Below are positions 17,049 through 24,043 of a stretch of 64,000 bases of DNA, piece by piece (position 1 is the stretch's first letter; the number at the start of each line of letters is the position of its first letter). Source of the DNA: Lewinellaceae bacterium (GTDB lineage Bacteria > Bacteroidota > Bacteroidia > Chitinophagales > Saprospiraceae); contig JACJYP010000003.1 in assembly GCA_020636045.1 (NCBI GenBank), forward strand, positions 1-64,000, in the 5' to 3' direction. The notes beneath the pieces were generated by a model. It ran no database searches. It saw only the letters and a list, made by a program, of their open reading frames with translations, and had not been told where the DNA came from. The position numbers were made by a program, and so were the translations under genes.

Positions 17049-17413
17049 GCCTCAAAGCCGCCGTTTTCGGTTTCCAGTTCCCTGAAATAGCGCACGGCAT
17101 TCTCTTTTAAAAGTTGTTCCTGCCGGGCCGTATCCTGGGGCGGCATTTCCGCGATTTGGCGGTAGTGCGGCCAGCCGTCGTCGTCGCGGCCGACAAATTC
17201 GAAGAAGCCGTCGTAACTCAGCAGGCGGCATACGGCGATGTGCATCAGATCCTGTTTTTCCTCTTTGCTGAAGCCTTTTTTCCATCGGCCGAGTTCCTGG
17301 ATGCCGATCAGGAACAGGACCGTGTTGAGGTCGGGCAATGTATCGCGATGCATGGCATCCTGCACCAGGTGTTGCACCCGCAGCCATTCGAAATCGAGTT
17401 CCCAGTCTTCCAT
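17045..17413 (-). CDS. Conserved hypothetical protein encoded before the cyclophilin gene
   Basis: A 122-residue acidic soluble protein beginning MEDWELDFEWLRVQHLVQDAM. The block TVLFLIGIQELGRWKKGFSKEEKQDLMHIAVCRLLSYDGFFEFVGRDDDGWPHY reads as a conserved cytosolic family in Bacteroidetes that I recall from similar gene pairs. No catalytic motif or known domain was recognised. An upstream in-frame start at 17431 is possible, but ATG 17413 gives the conserved N terminus. Its TGA overlaps the cyclophilin ATG, implying coupled translation. Confidence 0.7.
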   Translation of the reverse strand: MEDWELDFEWLRVQHLVQDAMHRDTLPDLNTVLFLIGIQELGRWKKGFSKEEKQDLMHIAVCRLLSYDGFFEFVGRDDDGWPHYRQIAEMPPQDTARQEQLLKENAVRYFRELETENGGFEA

Positions 17414-17566
17414 AGGGCAAAGGTAGTGCACCCGGAGTTGCTACTCCATGACAGTGTACGGGATAATTTCAGACACCTGAAATGCCAGATAAAGCGAAGC
17501 GTCATATTTACATGCCATATGTCGTTCATTGGCCTTTCACGGGCAACGGACCGTATGGTGCGGAGG

Positions 17567-17574
17567 TATATTTG
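17567..17574 (+). promoter_or_regulatory. Bacteroidetes -7 promoter box
   Basis: TATATTTG matches the Bacteroidetes TAnnTTTG -7 consensus exactly, 39 bp before the ATG at 17613. A -33 TTTG at the expected spacing is not clear, so only the -7 element is called. Confidence 0.5.
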
Positions 17575-17612
17575 TCCTGATCAACCAACTTTCACTTCAA
17601 ATTATCACAACC

Positions 17613-19325
17613 ATGCAAAAGATCATTTATTTCCTGTTTTGTTGTCTGCTCAGTTCGGCCATGTTCGCTCAAAGCATCATTTACAGCAATAGTTTTTTTG
17701 AGTACGACAACATTCCCTGCCCTTTCGATAACAACCAAACCGTTCTTTATCCGAAAGGCTGGATCGTCTACCAAACGCTGGACGATACCTGGAACGGGCC
17801 CGTGGACTCCACACGCTGTATCAGCGTGGAATCTTTCGGATTTCCCGGCAAACCACGCATCGATCTGGAGCAGATCGACCCGGAGAAGGCGCTTTTTATC
17901 CGGGCAAAGCCGTCGGAGTTTATCGGCCTCGGCAGCCTGCCGCCGAATTATGTGTTCAATGTGTACACTTCTTCAAGCATATCCGATATCGCGGTCAAAC
18001 CGCGGCTGGGTACCGATTGCACGGAAGACCTGTGTACCGGCGTGTTTGTGGGGATCGCCGTGCCGGGCGCTTTGCGAATTCAGACGGGCGTTACCCCGGG
18101 CGTCAATTTTGAAGAAACCGTACTTGATGTGGTCAGTTGTTTCCCATCGGAATATTTTGACAGCCAGCATCTTGATCAGGTCATCCTGAAATATACTTTT
18201 GGCCAGAATGCGGACATGACGGGACAGTATCTGTACCTGGACGGAGTTTTTATCGATATGATCGACATTGCACCCGGCCTGATCACCGAAGTAAATGCAT
18301 ATCCCAGCCAGTACAATTCCGGTACCGGCGAGTATGATGTGCATGCAAGTGACATTATTCCGGGCTTTTCCGAAAACTGCGTTCTGCAATACACGGCGCC
18401 TACTTTCCCGAGCGTACAGGACCCTTCCTACGTGATCGGCACGCCGGTACCGAACAGCACTTCGCAACAAACGATCAACCTGATCATAGATCCGTTTCAA
18501 ACGCTTGAAATACAGCCGTTCACATACCTGCAAGGCGCGCTGGTGGAAGGCAGCGATACCCAGCGCCACCAAGTGAATCTCGTCAACAACGGTGGAGATA
18601 TTTGCCTCAATTTCATCGATTTTGTGGTGGACGGCGGCGATGAATTCCGCCATGCCGGTGGTTCGCTGTATATGAACAATGCGTTTTCCTGTATGAAATT
18701 CGCAAATGGCAGCGCCTTGCGGGTGGTGGAGGGCGCTACCCTGCACTACGGCAACGACGGCACGGGCATGCTCGCTCTCTGCGCCAACAGCACGCTCGCC
18801 ATCGAGCGCAACGCCACGCTCGTCATCGATGCCGTGCTGAACCTTTCCGAATGCAACGCGGACCTGCTGCCCCAGCAGATATACATGGATTTGCCGCCCG
18901 GCGCACGGCTTGTATTCACTGACCGCGCCCGGCTGACCAACCGTTTCAGTCAGGGACAGTTGATGAAACTCAATGTGCGCATGCTGGGCGGCACGATCGA
19001 CGATGCCGCGCTGGCGCCGGAAGACCGGGCTCTGATCAACCGCATATATCCCGATCCCGCGCCCAACCTGGCTGACAACATGACCCTGTATCCCAATCCT
19101 TTCGCCGGATCGTTCACCTTCGGATACCTGGCCGGGCAGCAGGAAAAACTGAATGTGCGTTGGGCCGATATGAACGGCCGCACGGTGCTGGAACAAACCC
19201 TGCAGGCGGAAAAAGGGTACAATGAATGGCAACCGCAGGCGCCTGCTTCTGCCGGCGTGTACATGCTGACGGTAGAAACGGAAAAAGGGAAAGTGACGAA
19301 AAAAGTGGTGCGGACGGCGCCGTAA
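17613..19325 (+). CDS. Secreted protein with T9SS type A sorting domain
   Basis: A 570-residue protein with signal peptide IIYFLFCCLLSSAMFAQ and a C-terminal T9SS sorting domain (NMTLYPNPFAGSFTFGYLAG, ADMNGRTVLEQTL, ASAGVYMLTVETEKGKVTKKVV). The first 200 residues resemble a choice-of-anchor-J/MAM-like lectin region (SNSFFEYDNIPCPFD, KGWIVYQTLDD, FPGKPRIDLEQ). The C-terminal half has parallel-beta-helix character, with repeated short hydrophobic strands (GSALRVVEGATLHYGNDGTG, NSTLAIERNATLVID). No catalytic residues were identified. The upstream in-frame start at 17529 is rejected because it lies before the promoter box. A strong terminator follows. Confidence 0.83.
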   Translation: MQKIIYFLFCCLLSSAMFAQSIIYSNSFFEYDNIPCPFDNNQTVLYPKGWIVYQTLDDTWNGPVDSTRCISVESFGFPGKPRIDLEQIDPEKALFIRAKPSEFIGLGSLPPNYVFNVYTSSSISDIAVKPRLGTDCTEDLCTGVFVGIAVPGALRIQTGVTPGVNFEETVLDVVSCFPSEYFDSQHLDQVILKYTFGQNADMTGQYLYLDGVFIDMIDIAPGLITEVNAYPSQYNSGTGEYDVHASDIIPGFSENCVLQYTAPTFPSVQDPSYVIGTPVPNSTSQQTINLIIDPFQTLEIQPFTYLQGALVEGSDTQRHQVNLVNNGGDICLNFIDFVVDGGDEFRHAGGSLYMNNAFSCMKFANGSALRVVEGATLHYGNDGTGMLALCANSTLAIERNATLVIDAVLNLSECNADLLPQQIYMDLPPGARLVFTDRARLTNRFSQGQLMKLNVRMLGGTIDDAALAPEDRALINRIYPDPAPNLADNMTLYPNPFAGSFTFGYLAGQQEKLNVRWADMNGRTVLEQTLQAEKGYNEWQPQAPASAGVYMLTVETEKGKVTKKVVRTAP

Positions 19326-19337
19326 CAGGAGGTTGAA

Positions 19338-19377
19338 AAAAGCCCGGGCGTTTCAATCGAGAAACGCCCGGGCTTTT
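19338..19377. terminator. Strong hairpin terminator between convergent genes
   Basis: A 17-bp perfect stem (AAAAGCCCGGGCGTTTC / complement at 19361-19377) with a 6-nt loop, with T-rich runs on both strands. It sits between the T9SS gene ending at 19325 and the convergent gene ending at 19403 and should serve both. Confidence 0.85.
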
Positions 19378-19402
19378 CATTTAAAACAAAGACCAGGATT
19401 CA

Positions 19403-20443
19403 TCACTTGATCTTGCCGCATTCATTTTCGATCCGCATTTTGGCGATATCGGGATGCTCCAGCACGTAGAAAAATTCATCGAGGTAATTGCCGATCTCTT
19501 TTTTGATGCCGTTGCGCAGTTCGGCAAAATCTCTGCAGTGTGCCAAAATGTCGGCCTTTTTGAAGCGAAAAAGCCTGTAAATCTCCTGGTAAGTAACCTC
19601 ATCCCGGCACTGGCCCATGTACACGCGTTCCCGTACATTGAGGATCGGGAGTTTGGGGTCGGGTACGGCATAGTCGGTGCCGACCAGCCCGGCGTAGTCA
19701 AAATCGTATGGAATAGGTATAGTGGGGCCGTTCGGCATGATGTACAGCACCTTGATATTGTGCCGCACGCGAATGCTCCAGTCGGTATTGCCGATCATGT
19801 ACTGGAACATGGCCATGCGGTCATAAGCCATTGAATCCATGCTCTGGTAGGAAACGATCCTGGGTTTGATGGGTCTGGCGTTCAGGCGGGCCGCCATTTC
19901 TTTTTCACTTTCAATAAAAAAAGAAAAACTGTTGAGCATGCTGCTCTTTCTGCCCGGCATGGAAAAACGGATGGATGCGCGCTTGACCTGGAAACTTTGG
20001 TCGGTGATCAGGTTGTACAGTTCGTAGGTCAGGCATTCTTTCTGCACCCACTCTTCGTCGAGGTTGGTATTCTTGCAGCTCGTGACGAGTTTTAGTTCGT
20101 TGATGTCGGCAATGCTGTCGTTTTCAGGGGTTTTGCTGTAAAAACGGATCTTGACGGGCGGAAAATGGCAGGTTTTCTTGCGCATGTTGCCGCGGGCGGC
20201 AAGTTGTATATCGAGTTGCAGGGCAACGCTGTCGCCATACATTACTTTGAACACGCCGGCTTGCCATTGCTCCTCGCCGCGGTCTTTCTTCAGTCGCTTT
20301 AGGTCGGTTTCGATCAGCACTTCAAGGGGGTCGTACTGTTGCAGGGTGCTGAAAATACCGGCTTCCGCAACAGAAGTCGATTGCGCGGACAGATACAGGG
20401 GCAACGCCAGCCCGCTGAACAGGGATAGAAAGACGGAACGCAT
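19403..20443 (-). CDS. Exported protein of unknown function, CotH-like features
   Basis: A 346-residue protein with signal peptide MRSVFLSLFSGLALPLYLSAQ. Internal blocks are highly patterned: LAARGNMRKKTCHFPPVKIRF, ELKLVTSC, WVQKECLTYELYNLITDQSFQVKR, FFIESEKEMAARL and MFQYMIGNTDWSIRVRHNIKVL, IPYDFDYAGLV. The order of RG-x-R, a helix with LYN, the N-x-DWS-x-x-HN block and a Y-DFD block recalls CotH-like and other atypical kinase-fold proteins, but I see no proven ATP-binding signature. This is a fold-level suggestion only. The start at 20443 gives a clean signal peptide; a longer frame begins at 20494. Confidence 0.6.
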   Translation of the reverse strand: MRSVFLSLFSGLALPLYLSAQSTSVAEAGIFSTLQQYDPLEVLIETDLKRLKKDRGEEQWQAGVFKVMYGDSVALQLDIQLAARGNMRKKTCHFPPVKIRFYSKTPENDSIADINELKLVTSCKNTNLDEEWVQKECLTYELYNLITDQSFQVKRASIRFSMPGRKSSMLNSFSFFIESEKEMAARLNARPIKPRIVSYQSMDSMAYDRMAMFQYMIGNTDWSIRVRHNIKVLYIMPNGPTIPIPYDFDYAGLVGTDYAVPDPKLPILNVRERVYMGQCRDEVTYQEIYRLFRFKKADILAHCRDFAELRNGIKKEIGNYLDEFFYVLEHPDIAKMRIENECGKIK

Positions 20444-20493
20444 TGTTCTCAAATGGTTGGTGACAAAAGAACGGGCGGAGTGCCCGTATCGCA

Positions 20494-20802
20494 TTAATTT
20501 ACCGAAAATGCGGGAGCAAAGGGATTGGCAGCGTTGTAGAAGGTCAACTCATTGATCCGTACCTGCATAAAACGCGTAAGGGGGAGGGTCTGAATGAGCT
20601 GCATCAATTCCGACTCGGACTGCACGGAAAAAACGGCCCACAATTTAGCGTTTTCCAGTGAAAGTGCGTAGTTCAGGATTTTGCCCTCATTGAGCAGGCG
20701 GTTGACGGCTGCGCGCTGGTGTGGTATTCTGTCGACAAACTCCTCCGGCAGATCGGCCGGCATTGTAAAGTCAACCATGTATTGGACTGAATTGGATTCC
20801 AT
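20494..20802 (-). CDS. Muconolactone-isomerase-like small protein (ferredoxin-like fold)
   Basis: A 102-residue protein: YMVDFTMPADLPEEFVDRIPHQRAAVNRLLNEGKILNYALSLENAKLWAVFSVQSESELMQLIQTLPLTRFMQVRINELTF. The pattern of an N-terminal strand, helix with IP-QR, G-x-I-L-YALS, KLWAVF and LPL-F resembles the muconolactone delta-isomerase/YCII-like dimeric alpha+beta barrel family. No aromatic-degradation genes are near, so an isomerase role is not supported by context. The CotH-like gene lies 50 bp downstream on the same strand and may be co-transcribed. Confidence 0.65.
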   Translation of the reverse strand: MESNSVQYMVDFTMPADLPEEFVDRIPHQRAAVNRLLNEGKILNYALSLENAKLWAVFSVQSESELMQLIQTLPLTRFMQVRINELTFYNAANPFAPAFSVN

Positions 20803-20875
20803 GTATGTGCTTCAGGATGATGAATGGGTTCAGTTTGGGCAGTGCGAAGGGATTATGAATTGATAATACGCCACA

Positions 20876-20883
20876 CAAATATA
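20876..20883 (-). promoter_or_regulatory. Possible -7 promoter box, minus strand
   Basis: CAAATATA on the + strand reads TATATTTG on the minus strand, an exact TAnnTTTG match 74 bp upstream of the ATG at 20802. A + strand copy (20894-20901) makes the site nearly palindromic, so the call is tentative. Confidence 0.45.
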
Positions 20884-21026
20884 ACTAATTATTTATATTT
20901 GAAAGCGCCCTTTTTCCACTGATTCATACAGTATTACGTCAAAAACTGTGCAAGTTTCCACAAAAACGATCACAACTGCCATTCCGTCAGGTGGATTTAA
21001 CGAAAATAAAACACACCGCAAAAAGC

Positions 21027-21061
21027 ATACGAGCCGCCCCGGCATCCGGGACGGCTCGTAT
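21027..21061 (-). terminator. Hairpin terminator of the repeat-protein gene
   Basis: Stem ATACGAGCCG / CGGCTCGTAT with an inner CCGG/CCGG extension, 34 bp beyond the stop of the minus-strand gene ending at 21095. Reading the minus strand, a short T run follows the hairpin. A T-rich run also exists on the + side. Confidence 0.7.
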
Positions 21062-21094
21062 TTTTTATTCGTGAAAACTGAAATACAGGGATCG

Positions 21095-22405
21095 TCAATA
21101 GTTAACCCCCAACGCTTTCAACGTCTCGAAATCGAGGTTGCCCACGGGCAGGCCCTTGTCTTTCTGGAACTTGGTGAGCGCCGCTTTGGTGCGGGTACCC
21201 ATTACGTTATCGATCGGGCCCGGATCGTAGCCTGCCTTGACGAGTGCCTGCTGGATCTGGCGGATCGTGTAGCCGGTCACTTTGTCGCCGCAGAGCACTT
21301 CACGCCACTCGGTGAAACCGCCCGGCTTCACCAGCCGGCGCTTGGTTACGGTGGTGTATTCTGCCGGTACGGGCTCGGTGCGGGTGGTGGCTTCGGCTTT
21401 TACAGCCTTTACGCTTACCGTTTTGTATTCGGCGGGAATGACTTCCTCGCGGGTAGTAGCCGGGGCTTTCAGCACCTGCTTGGTCACGGTAGCGTATTCT
21501 GCCGGGATCTCTTCTTCCTTGACGGTAGCCGGCGTTTTCAGCACCTGCTTTTTCACCGTAGAGTATTCAGCCGGAATAACCTCTTCGCGGGTAGTGGCCG
21601 GCGTTTTTACTTTGCGGACGGTGCGCTTGCCCATTTTGGCGGGCACCTGGATGGTTTTCGTGCAACCTGCATCGGCTACGCCGGAGCCGTCGCAACCTTT
21701 GTTGACGCGCTTGGTGATGGTCTGATATTCAGCCGGCACTTCCACGAGACACCATACGAGGCAGTCGTCGGGATTGGCGCTGAGACAGTTGGCATCGGCT
21801 TTTTTCTTGACCCACTTGGTGGAGGCGGGTTTTACTTCCACGCGCTCGGTCACGGTTTCGAATTTCGGCTGCGATACTTCCGTTTTGGTGTATGCCGGTT
21901 CGATCACGTAATCTTCGGTCACGTTTTCGTATACAGCCGGCACTTCCACGAGGCGCTTGCCTTCGGGTTTTACCATTACCTGTTCTTTAACGGTCTCGTA
22001 TACTGCAGGCACAGTGATCAGGCGCTTCGTTTCCGGCTTGATCATGACGCGCTCTTCTACGGTCTCGTATTGTGCGGGCACAGGAGTCAGGCGCTTGCTG
22101 GCCGCTTTGATCACCACGTTTTCCGTTACGGTTTCATACTGCGCAGGCACTGCGATGATGCGTTTGCTTTCCGCTTTCACGAGTTGCTGCTCCGTCTTGC
22201 TTTCATACTCGGCGGGAACGGGAATCGTACGCGTAGAAGCGGGTTTGATCATCACCTGTTCGGTGACAGTCTCGTACTGGTCCGGGATGTGGCATTTTGC
22301 ATAACATTTGCCAGGTTGTGCATTGGGGGGGGCGTCACCAGGCTGCGCATTTGCTGCGAAGGCTATGCAGATGAGAAAAAGGATGACGGAATTAAATTTT
22401 CTCAT
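21095..22405 (-). CDS. Exported protein with ~13 tandem 23-residue repeats and a C-terminal peptidoglycan-binding domain
   Basis: A 436-residue protein. The signal peptide FNSVILFLICIAFAANA is followed by a Pro-rich, Cys-containing linker (GDAPPNAQPGKCYAKC). About thirteen repeats of the form [VI]PA-x-Y-x-TVT-x-x-V-x-x-K-x-x-T-[KR] occupy residues about 35-365; the middle is interrupted by two Cys-rich insertions (NCLSANPDDCLVWC and GCDGSGVADAGC). Residues about 375-436 are a PG_binding_1 domain (IRQIQQALVKAGYDPGPIDNVMGTRTKAALTKFQ), which should hold the protein to murein. A C8 tract lies in codons just after the signal peptide. The longer frame to 22825 overlaps the HD gene and is rejected. 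Confidence 0.82.
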   Translation of the reverse strand: MRKFNSVILFLICIAFAANAQPGDAPPNAQPGKCYAKCHIPDQYETVTEQVMIKPASTRTIPVPAEYESKTEQQLVKAESKRIIAVPAQYETVTENVVIKAASKRLTPVPAQYETVEERVMIKPETKRLITVPAVYETVKEQVMVKPEGKRLVEVPAVYENVTEDYVIEPAYTKTEVSQPKFETVTERVEVKPASTKWVKKKADANCLSANPDDCLVWCLVEVPAEYQTITKRVNKGCDGSGVADAGCTKTIQVPAKMGKRTVRKVKTPATTREEVIPAEYSTVKKQVLKTPATVKEEEIPAEYATVTKQVLKAPATTREEVIPAEYKTVSVKAVKAEATTRTEPVPAEYTTVTKRRLVKPGGFTEWREVLCGDKVTGYTIRQIQQALVKAGYDPGPIDNVMGTRTKAALTKFQKDKGLPVGNLDFETLKALGVNY

Positions 22406-22548
22406 GACTTGAATCGGATTGGTGAACATGAATGTTTGAATTTGGAATGGTTTACTCATTTTAAGTTTGACGCTATGAAACATGTGCATTTTGGGCAAAA
22501 ATAATCTAACCCCTGCAAAAAGGGGACTTATCCGGGTGAAAATTTCGG

Positions 22549-23772
22549 TTAATCCGTACGTTGTCCGCCAAGTTGCTTCGGATAGCAAATGAAGTGTTTT
22601 GTAACTATCTGAGTGTAAAGCGGTACATCCGAACACTCGGTGATGGGTCGTACGTCTCCGTTTTTGAAAAGGATCTTGATCTGGTCTTCCGCGTCGTCGT
22701 AAGCGCGGTTGCTTTCGCGGCCGGTGTAAACGAAATGTTCGGCCACAGCCTGCGCTCCGTAATCCGACGCGACGCGACGCCGGAATGCATCGAGTTCGTC
22801 GGCCGTCACGGGAGCGTTTCGCCATTCCAGTCTAAACAGTTTCCTGTCGAGCAGGCCCCTTGACAAAAAGGCGAGGGTAAAGTCTTCGGCTTCCGCCCAA
22901 TACTTCACGGCAGCGGTGACATCATTATCGTCGAGGAGGGCAAAATGAAAGAGTGATTCGCTTGGTTCGGCGGGGCTGTTGTTATCATTTTTCAAAAACC
23001 AGGCCAGATGGCGCGGCGCTTCCAGTTCCACGCCTGCAAGTGCCAGTTCGCGCGCGCGCTGAAGGGTGTGGATCAGCATCTGTTCGGCAGCCATACCCGT
23101 TTTATGCAGGTACACCTGCCAGTACATCAGCCGCCGGGCGATCAGGAATTTTTCGATGCTGTATATGCCCTTTTCTTCCACGACCAACTCTCCCTCATGC
23201 ACGGCCAGCATCTTGATAATGCGGTCGTAGCCGATCACGCCCTCGCTCACGCCCGTGAAAAAACTGTCGCGGTTGAGATAGTCCATTCGGTCCATATCGA
23301 GTTGACCCGATACGAGCTGGTGCAGAAACTTTTTTGGATGCCGGTTGGTAAAAATGTCGATCGCCAGCGACAGCTGCCCTTCGAATTGCTGATTGAGCGC
23401 TTCCATGAACAAGGCCGACAACTCTTCGTGATGCATATCGAGCAGCGCGTGTTCCAGCGCATGGGAAAAAGGCCCGTGTCCGACGTCGTGCAGCAAAATG
23501 GCGGCACACACGGCCTCCGCTTCCGCATCGGAGATGTCGGCGCCCTTGAAGCGCAGCGTTTCGATAGCCTCCTGCATCAGGTGAAGGGCGCCCAGAGCAT
23601 GGTGAAAACGGGTGTGCAGCGCCCCGGGGTATACATAGGGCGTCAGGCCCAGTTGCCTGATCCGGCGCAACCGCTGGAAATACGGATGGTCGATGAGGTC
23701 GAGCAGCAGCCCGTAGGGCACGGATACAAAGCCGTAGACGGGGTCGTTAAAGATCTTTTTCCGGCTGTTCAT
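22549..23772 (-). CDS. HD-domain phosphohydrolase (dGTPase-like)
   Basis: A 407-residue cytosolic metal-dependent phosphohydrolase. The start KKIFNDPVYGFVSVPYGLLLDLIDHPYFQRLRRIRQLG is the typical N-terminal block of these proteins. Metal ligands are His in TRFHHALG, the HD pair in LLHDVGHGPFSHALEH and the later Asp in SGQLDMDRMDYLNRDSFFTGV. Related enzymes hydrolyse dGTP or other (d)NTPs; the exact substrate is unknown. A longer frame to 23850 exists, but ATG 23772 gives the family N terminus. The upstream gap of 271 bp to porX holds a MITE-like repeat. Confidence 0.87.
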   Translation of the reverse strand: MNSRKKIFNDPVYGFVSVPYGLLLDLIDHPYFQRLRRIRQLGLTPYVYPGALHTRFHHALGALHLMQEAIETLRFKGADISDAEAEAVCAAILLHDVGHGPFSHALEHALLDMHHEELSALFMEALNQQFEGQLSLAIDIFTNRHPKKFLHQLVSGQLDMDRMDYLNRDSFFTGVSEGVIGYDRIIKMLAVHEGELVVEEKGIYSIEKFLIARRLMYWQVYLHKTGMAAEQMLIHTLQRARELALAGVELEAPRHLAWFLKNDNNSPAEPSESLFHFALLDDNDVTAAVKYWAEAEDFTLAFLSRGLLDRKLFRLEWRNAPVTADELDAFRRRVASDYGAQAVAEHFVYTGRESNRAYDDAEDQIKILFKNGDVRPITECSDVPLYTQIVTKHFICYPKQLGGQRTD

Positions 23773-23810
23773 GGTAAAATGGGTTGAACGTCGTGCAAAG
23801 GTGCTGATAA

Positions 23811-23883
23811 GAGGCTGTTTGAGATTATCAAATGGAGCGAAAAATATCATTTTTAGCCCATTATGATGAATTCAAACAGCCTC
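23811..23883. mobile_element. Short MITE-like element, GAGGCT family
   Basis: The 73-bp element has near-perfect terminal inverted repeats (GAGGCTGTTTGA / TCAAACAGCCTC) and is flanked by TAA on both sides (23808-23810 and 23884-23886), consistent with a 3-bp target duplication. Its two ends match those of a longer copy at 37106-37264 in inverted orientation. No coding capacity. Confidence 0.7.
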
Positions 23884-23961
23884 TAAGACAGGGCCCCGAC
23901 AAAATAGTTTTCAACACCTGAAAATAAGCACCCCGCAGGGGCGTTCCAAATCGTCAATTGT

Positions 23962-24000
23962 CTTCCATGGCCGGCATTTTATGCGCCATGGAAGTTTTTA
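23962..24000 (+). terminator. Terminator-like hairpin in the porX 5' region
   Basis: CTTCCATGGC (23962-23971) pairs with GCCATGGAAG (23985-23994) and is followed by TTTTTATTTG, a classical intrinsic terminator shape. No annotated + strand gene precedes it, and it lies only 44 bp before the porX ATG. It could end a small RNA or act as an attenuator. Confidence 0.55.
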
Positions 24001-24043
24001 TTTGTCAAAATGATGACCTTTGCAAAGTACATAAAACAATTCA

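Noticed and set aside
17973..19232. 419-residue minus-strand frame opposite a T9SS cargo gene
   Set aside because: Shadow; the + strand protein has a signal peptide, sorting domain and terminator.
20948..22504. 518-residue + strand frame opposite the repeat-protein gene
   Set aside because: Its apparent repeats (GHGFEF, RHFHEAL) are the antisense image of the 23-residue repeats; it has no signal or domain of its own.
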